From the NCBI GenBank assembly GCA_019059635.1, contig JAGVRJ010000006.1, positions 434,001-498,000 of the forward strand: a DNA stretch of 64,000 bases, in the 5' to 3' direction. Position 1 is the stretch's first letter; the number at the start of each line of letters is the position of its first letter. Both the position numbers and the translations under genes were made by a program. Below the pieces are notes generated by a model. That model saw only the letters and a program-made list of their open reading frames with translations. It ran no database searches and was not told the origin of the DNA. Shown piece by piece: positions 56,731 through 64,000 of the stretch. Source of the stretch: Proales similis. Its lineage: Eukaryota; Rotifera; Eurotatoria; Ploima; Proalidae.

Positions 56731-59094
56731 ATAGGGTTCTTTTATTCAAAGACACACAGACACACACACGTACACGCAGATACATACATACTTACTTACC
56801 AATAAGACTCAGTTTTTTCCTCCTAATATCGATTCAATTTGCTTCTGATGCTCATTTAAACTTATTTTTATTTTATTTTAATTGCGTATGCAATGATTAA
56901 ATCGCACGAACGCTCGCTAGGGTTTATGTATGGGTAGCATTCAGTAAAAAACTTGACCGAGTTTTTGGAAAAATATAAAAGAAGCGGACCAAGAAGTTAA
57001 TGGTCGGCAGTTGGTCGTTTTTTTTAAAGCGGTAACAACTTCTGAAATAGTTCTTTGGGTGAAAATCGACCACGCGACTTATCAGCGATGACAAGGCATC
57101 GAATCGACGCATAAAACTACGTTGTTGAAACTTAAGTGCAAGCGACCAGCAGGACTTGTTCTCATCAACCATTGAAAGGTTTACGATCGCCTTTCATCAT
57201 CTTCAGCATGATCATTATCGTCTTCATCATCATAAGGGATTCGTAATTGTGGCGGGCGGCGACAAGTATGAGGGCGGTGGAGGTTATTTAGTCAGTAGAG
57301 CGCCGATTTGTTTTGATTGTTGAACTCGTCTGGCGCCTAAATTATTTTAATTGAGTCGAAATATAATAGAAAGGGCGAACCGAGAGCGAACAGGGCTATA
57401 CGAGAGAAAAATATAGAGGCGAGGCAGGACAAATACAGGGCAAGCGAGCTGAAGGAGTGCCGATGGTGAGGACCACGACGATGGACCTCCTCGACTTGAA
57501 GAGGGTCGTTCGAGCGGATTTACGCGACATTTTGCGTTTAACAATTCAAATTTAACGAGACCAATAGTTCAGTCCTAAGCGAGACAAAGACACAAATTTA
57601 CCACCGTCAGTCAGTCAGTCAGTCGATAAGTGAGAAAAGCGCTAGATTGCGAAAATTCGATATGAGTTTAGAGAGCTGAATTGCCAATTGTCAACTTAAA
57701 CGAGGGGCAATCATTACTTGCCGTAATGGCGCGACAGTTAAGGTGACGAATTACCATTCGAAGACCAACACAAACGGCAGCACTCTAAGCCTCCTGGTCA
57801 ACACCGAAATTTGAGATCGGAGTTTATGCAATTCGAACGAATTAGACAGAAGAGAGAGAGACAGACAGAGAAAGAGACGAAAGGAGCTAAATGAAATATT
57901 TAAGGAGAAGATCGAGCTCAGATTATGACCTCTGCCCTAATCCTTCGCGCCCCCCCTTGGGTTGAGAGCACCTAAGCGGTCTGGCGGCTACAAATTAGCA
58001 CTTAAATAAATCATCATATGAACGCTGGCGATCATCACTACGATTTGACGAGCGATCATGATTAATGTTGCCCAAAAGTACTTTTACTCGCCGCCTTGGT
58101 CCGCCGTCTTTTTATATGGGAGTTAATGGGCTCATAGACGCACGGCTGAACACCTATTCGCTCATGCCAATGTAATTTTGCTTGTCTCCTCGTCTTTCAT
58201 TTTTCTCTCCAGGACAAGTGAAATTTCTATTCAAGATATTTGGCCATAGCCAACTGCCAGCGACTTGCGAACTTACATAAAAATGAATTGAATTTCGAAA
58301 TATGAATTGAGAAGCATCTGGTGCTGGCCGCACATAATTTTGTTTTGAATTCAGGTAGAATAAGGATTGAATTAGAGGAGGAGAGATGAATACCGGCAAA
58401 GACGAATACATCGACAACAACGACGACAATATAAAAAAAATACGACAAATTGAATTGGGCCCGACATATTGGCGGCACGCTTAGCAGTAGCAAGGTCGCT
58501 CATTTGCTCTCCCGTTTTATTTTTTTCTTTCTCTTATTTATTTTTTCGTTCTTTCAGTTTATTCACTCTGTCAGCTCACTCGGTTGTTACTGTTGCCCGA
58601 ACGCTAACCTAAATTCACAGTTCCTTTTTTAGTTTTCATCTTCTCTCCTATTTTTTATTCACGAATTCGAGCGCTCACTTTCATAATTTAGAGGTCATTG
58701 CTTGGACATGCATGCGCTTTACAACGGCGATTAACTGTCCACATTCAGAGCGAGCAAGCGATGGAGAAGAGCTTATGAATGTGTTCTTATTGTATACGCT
58801 CTAAATAGAAAAAAAAGCCGAAAAGCGTCGATTTATTCAGCAATATTCTCAATCGGTGACCTCTTTTTCTCTATGTTTCTATTTTTCTGTTTCGTCTAAG
58901 TGAACGTTTGTTTGATTCTCGCTCTCTTTTTGATCTTTTTTGTACAAACCAGGCCTTTGATTCGAAAAATTTTAATTTTAACATTTTAAAACTAATTGAA
59001 GAATTAAAGTTTGCTGTAATTTTAGATGCAAATATTTGTGCGTCAAGCCTCATCGAGCAGCGTGTAGCCTCCTTGTTGACGGCCACAAAACAAA
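56731..59094. other. Intergenic region, no gene seen
   Basis: About 2.4 kb. CA-rich run just after the Rpn2 stop (about 56751-56790), a (TCAG)n run at 57606-57624, and GA-rich runs near 57851-57880. No protein family on either strand. Confidence 0.35.
57606..57624. repeat. (GTCA)n tetranucleotide repeat
   Basis: About four to five tandem GTCA units. Confidence 0.8.
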
Positions 59095-62000
59095 ATGATC
59101 GGAAAGGTAAGCAAATCAAGACGAACATGAGCTCTGGGCAAAAATCCAGAACAAAGACTACAACGAAAAGAGCAAAATGCGCGATTGAAAAGAGGATAGG
59201 AGTATACTTGTCCGTTTGGGTTTATCTAAGTAGACTCTTGACCACCTTGACGAGCGCGATTTATCGATTATTAACTATTCATTGTTTGAGAGCGGAAATA
59301 TTTGGCACGTAGATCGCCGAAAACGCCCCATGCGCGCGTCTATTTACTGATTGAGCGAAACAAAACCAAAAAATAGTGGGTCTCCTCGTGTGGACAAACA
59401 GATAAACGCTTTTTCCTCTTTTTTGCCCACCCTGCCTACCTATCTCAATATCGTTCTATCTCTCTTCTCTCTTCATTCCACACATCCGATTGAAGGGGTG
59501 GACATTTGTGCCCTATATGGCGCCCTATTCGTCTAATCTCCACGCTCATTCATCACCAAGTAAACATTACCGGACCTCTTGTTTATCATTTGGGCTGTAT
59601 TTTAACGCAAACATCATTATTATTATTATATTTTACTATTATTATTATTTTTATGATTAGAACTTGCTGTATTCGCTGCTTGGTCTTGGTCAGCGACCGA
59701 CTGTATTCACCAAAATTGTCACCGTCCGAACGTTCGGTCGGTCAGTTAGTTGTAATGCATTCGCAAAAGCGCAGGATAGAGTGAGAGAAAAAGGGGGATC
59801 TTATTCGTGTTATCATTATTCACCTTCCCTGCCCTCTTCCTTTTCCATCTCATACTCATCTTAACGTTTTTTTCTTTCTACATTCTGATTGTGAACGGTC
59901 ATCGCCAATTGTATGCATCCCCTTGCCCGCTTGACATTTTGACTCACCGCTAAGTTCGTCGCATTTAATAAAAATGCAATTTAGATTATCATCAATTCGA
60001 TAAATGTTAATCTATCTTCAGTCACCTCAATGCGTCTGTCTCACGCTTTCCTTTCTTTTCAGACCGCCTTTTTGTGCTTGTATTAGCTGTTTTATTTTTA
60101 CTATTTTAGGCTTAATTGAATTTTATTTATTTGCTTGAGATTCGCAGGCACAATCAGACTAGAAGAAGAATAGGCATTAGGTTAATTGTATCAACCCAAA
60201 TTCAGTTTGAGAGAACGAACACGTTTAGCCAGTAAATTAGAGATTTGATACGTAAAAACAAGGAGAAGAGTGCAAAGTGCTGACCGGAGGCTTGTCGAGT
60301 ATCGGACAGTTAACTTTTACAGGGCCCCGAGAATGATCACTGTCCTGGACAAGCGGCTCGCCCGATTGACTCGCTATGGTCATTGAAATGGAGCATGCAC
60401 TGGTTGTCTCCTTTTGAATAACTTCACTTTGACCCTCGTTACTCGAGAGAAATTCCTTGTCCGACACGATTTCTCAGGTTCTCGCTTGTTCATTCGTTTG
60501 TGTGGCTTGTTGTCTCATTCAATTATTTATTAGTCGAAACACTCATCTCTCGAACACTTCATATGCTCGTTGTTGAGAATTAATTTCATTTTAGCCTCAT
60601 TTTCACACCAAACATACCCGACCACAAACTACCAAGTCATACCCATGTAGTTGGTGGCGCCCTCAACCGTAGCAAATAGTAAAAATTTAAATTAGACAAG
60701 GCACGTATGAGATTGTATAAGGATTGCTATGGTCCTCACTCGTCCTTTTTCTCGCTCTGCTTTTCTGTCATCTCCCCTTATTTTCTCTTTTAGTTTCACT
60801 CCCTTATATATTTTATTAATTAAATTTCAGGACGTAATCTGTTAAATTTAGTGTAAAATTTGCACACAAATTAGTCGATTGTCGCAGTTGAAGAATTAGC
60901 ATTTTTTTAGTTCAAAACCAAGACCTTGGAACGATAAAATATTATCGTATATTATCTTTGATCGGAATATTTGAAACTATATTCGAAAATTTAGAGAGCT
61001 ATGACGCGCTACCCTATCGCGTCGTCTGCCCAATCGACGCCCGTAATGGCCTTCAAGACCTGTCTCTCTTCTCGAAAAGTGGCGCATTTTGCTCTTCCTT
61101 AGACTAAAACCATCAATTCTAATCCTTTTTATTAACAAATAGGGTGAGCATGTTTGGCTTGATAAAGCCGAACAGAAAAACAGCGAGTTTCATGTGGCCA
61201 TCGGTGCCAGAGTTATCCAATCCAACTCGAGTCAAGTGCTATTAATTGATGACGAGGGAAACGTAATCTAAAACCAAATGCTTTCGTAACTACTTTGTAT
61301 TAATCTCGTTTACGTTCTTAACGAAAAGGAGTATGAACTACAACCCGGCACAAAACTGAAACCGATGCACATAACATCAGTGCAAGGGGTCGAGGACATG
61401 ATTGCTCTTGGCGACTTGCACGAAGCCGGCATCCTACGTAATCTATTGATGCGTTACAAGGAAAATCTTATATACGTAAGAGCCGATCCTTCTTCTTCTT
61501 TATCTTTTACATTCTTATGACTAGTCAAATCACAGACATATACTGGCACAATATTAGTTGCGGTCAATCCATATCAAATACTGCCTATCTACACATCCGA
61601 GCAAATTCAAAAGTATCGGAACAAGAAAATTGGCGAACTGCCACCGCATATTTTCGCCATTGGTGACAACGCCTATCACAACATGCTTCGCTATCAGCAT
61701 GATCAATGTGTGATCATAAGCGGCGAGTCAGGCGCCGGCAAAACAGAGAGCACAAAGCTGATTTTGCAGTTTCTGGCCGCGATCAGTGGCCAACACAACT
61801 GGATAGAGCAACAGATATTGGAGGCGAATCCGATCTTAGAGGCATTCGGCAATGCCAAAACGATTCGCAACGACAACTCGAGCAGATTTGGCAAATACAT
61901 TGACATTCATTTTGACAAGAAAGGCGCGATCGAAGGTGCCAAAATAGAACAATACTTGCTTGAAAAGTCCCGAATCGTCTCACAAGCAAAAGACGAGCGC

Positions 62001-64000
62001 AATTATCACATATTTTACTGCATGTTAGCAGGTCTTAGCGGCGAGGACAAGCAAAAACTGGGCCTCGGATCGGCCCAAGATTATCAGTACCTTCGTAAAG
62101 GTGACTGCATTGTGTGCGATGGGCGTGACGACTCGCTCGAGTTTGCCAACATAAGATCGGCATGTAAGGTGCTTACTTTCGCCGACGATGAGTTTTGGAA
62201 CATATTGAAGCTGCTGGCCGCCATTCTTCAAATCGGAAACATTCAATACAAAGCAACTGCAATAAACAATTTAGATGCGACTGAGATCATTAATAAACGA
62301 GTTGTTGAAATGGCCGCCCGTCTTCTGGAGTTTTCGCCGCGTGATTTGGTCATAGCGCTCACGACTAAAACAATATTCACTTCAGGCGAAACAGTCACGT
62401 CGACATTGGCACAACATCAGTCGGTGGACGTTCGTGATGCTTTCGTAAAAGGCATCTACGGCCGCCTGTTCATTTGGATTGTGGACAAAATAAACGCGGC
62501 GATTTTCAAACCGCTTGAGCCTGGTGCATACCGCAAGTCGATCGGTGTGCTCGATATATTCGGTTTTGAGAATTTCAACTCCAACAGCTTTGAACAGCTG
62601 TGCATAAACTACGCCAACGAGAATCTTCAACAGTTCTTTGTTCAGCACATATTTAAGCTCGAGCAAGAAGAGTACAACAACGAGCACATAAACTGGCGTA
62701 ACATCCAATTCACCGATAACCAGGAAATATTGGACATGATCGCCGTTAAGCCGATGAACATCATATCGCTCATCGACGAGGAAAGCAAATTTCCAAAAGG
62801 CACCGATCTGAGCTGTTTGGAGAAACTTCACAAGTTCCATGGCTCGCATCGAGATTATGTGAAGCCTCGATCAGCCGCCACCCACGCATTCGGACTGGTG
62901 CACTTTGCCGGCAACGTTGAGTACAATGTTAATGGTTTCTTAGAAAAAAATCGCGACACGTTCAGTGGAGATCTGATGCAACTCATTCAGGCATCGAGCA
63001 ATCAGTTTCTCACCGATTTGTTTCTCAGCGACATGCAGATCGGTTCGGAGACACGAAAGAGAACGCCGACATTGGGTGCTCAATTTAAGAAATCGCTTGA
63101 CGCGCTAATGGCCACGCTGAATTCTTGTTCACCATTTTTCGTTCGCTGTATAAAACCCAACGAGATGAAAGAGGCAATGAGCTTTGATCGTCAGCTGGTA
63201 GTTCGTCAACTGCGCTACTCTGGTATGATGGAGACGATTCGAATTAGACGCGCTGGGTATCCAATTCGTCATTCATACGATGATTTTGTTGATCGATATC
63301 GCTCACTTATTGACGGAGTCGGTCCATCGCATAAAGAGGACTGTAAGGCAGCAAGTACTCGTATATGTCAGGCAGTTCTTGGCTCGAGCGATTATCAGCT
63401 GGGCAAAACCAAAGTCTTTCTCAAGGATGCACAAGACGTTTATCTTGAACAGCTGCGCGAAGAGGTGATGGCCAGGAAAATACTTGTGCTGCAGAAATGC
63501 ATCCGAGGCTGGGCCCAACGACGCAAGTATCAACGATATAGGCGCAGTGCGCTAATAATTCAATCCAACTGGCGTGGATTTAAACAGCGGCGCAATTACT
63601 TGCTCATGAAACAAGGTTTCATGCGACTTCAGGCTATGTACCAGGCTCGGCTACTCTCGCACAGGTTCAATATATTGCGCACGCGCATCATTAACCTGCA
63701 GCGCTACTGCCGTCTTTACCTGTCCAAACAGAACTATCAGAAGAAAATGAGCGCCATATTGAAGATTCAAGCCGGCGTACGCAAGTTTATTGCTCAAAAA
63801 GCCTATCAGCGAATGAAAAGCGAAAACGAAAAGAGAATGCAAGTCGAAAAGCTTAGATTCGAAGAGCAAAAAAGGCTTGAGCTACAGCTGGGCGCTAAAA
63901 GAGCCAAGCAAGAAGCCGAAAAGTCGTACAATGAGCGTCTCCAACAGATTGAGATCGAAAAGAAAGAAGCGGAGCGTCGAGAAAAGGATGAAGTTCGCAA
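59095..64000 (+). CDS. Myosin VII heavy chain (MYO7A/crinkled), 5' part
   Basis: Actin motor, open at the window edge. Sure exons: 61143-61262, 61329-61475 and 61536 to beyond 64000. A 12-nt coding first exon 59095-59106 (MIGK) with strong donor GTAAGC and matching phase is a candidate, implying a 2.0-kb first intron. Motor motifs: [35 protein letters not shown] (P-loop), [15 protein letters not shown] (switch I), [10 protein letters not shown] (switch II), FVRCIKPNE and [19 protein letters not shown]. From about residue 740 come IQ motifs ([40 protein letters not shown] and more), then a charged helix rich in Glu/Lys/Arg ([15 protein letters not shown]). The class VII assignment rests on the motor and the SAH-like helix; MyTH4-FERM lies outside. 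Confidence 0.93.
59107..61142 (+). other. Putative first intron of the myosin VII gene or upstream region
   Basis: 2.0 kb without supported coding exon. Contains an ATT run near 59617-59650 and AT-rich stretches. It is the longest intron inferred in this window if exon 59095-59106 is real. Confidence 0.4.

Noticed and set aside
58908-59312. 134-aa plus-strand frame before myosin VII
   Set aside because: AT-driven composition and no family; only the short ATGATCGGAAAG part is considered as a possible myosin first exon.

Overview
This window is nuclear DNA of a small-genome animal. Genes carry spliceosomal introns of about 45-140 bp with GT-AG ends. tRNA-Tyr genes have introns in the anticodon loop. 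The proteins are metazoan: Syk, Vav, a klingon/wrapper-like Ig protein, glutathione synthetase, myosin VII. A DUF4773-type secreted protein and two neuropeptide-like precursors point to an ecdysozoan, most likely an arthropod (a mite or similar), but a tardigrade or another compact lineage is not excluded. I cannot name the species.

Layout. 1-3.5 kb: 3' part of a PCBP-type KH-domain gene (+) facing a small secreted-protein gene (-). 4-10 kb: hexokinase (-) and mitochondrial glycerol-3-phosphate dehydrogenase (+), diverging from one 970-bp spacer that holds a CACGTG E-box. 11-18.3 kb (all -): a Cys-pair peptide precursor, an intronless membrane-anchored methyltransferase-like protein, a DUF4773-like secreted protein and a HURP/DLGAP5-like spindle protein. 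18.5-20.3 kb (+): two identical intron-containing tRNA-Tyr genes and a precursor of two RW-amide peptides. 20.6-23.1 kb: CNPPD1-like (-) diverging from a coiled-coil orphan (+). 23.4-30.6 kb: Syk-type kinase (-) diverging from Vav (+). 31.5-38.2 kb: SAXO-like ciliary protein (+), glutathione synthetase (+), and an ATP-grasp/TauD-like fusion enzyme (-). 38.7-44.5 kb: a long P450 (-) and a GPI-type IgSF/FN3 protein (-). 44.5-52.1 kb: no gene found. 52.1-56.7 kb (+): mitochondrial acyl carrier protein and 26S proteasome Rpn2. 59-64 kb (+): myosin VII, running off the end.

Gene models were rebuilt by hand from splice signals, reading phase and family similarity. For GPD2 (728 aa), glutathione synthetase (467 aa), Rpn2 (942 aa) and NDUFAB1 (147 aa) the phases close perfectly and the lengths match the families. 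This required very small exons of 18, 9 and 12 nt.

Two neighbouring pairs have linked biochemistry. Hexokinase and GPD2 both bear on cytosolic glycolytic flux and redox. Syk and Vav are kinase and substrate in immunoreceptor-type signalling. The most novel-looking items are the PFNPQTRW-amide/FNPQTRW-amide precursor, the ATP-grasp plus TauD fusion, and the Syk-Vav head-to-head pair.
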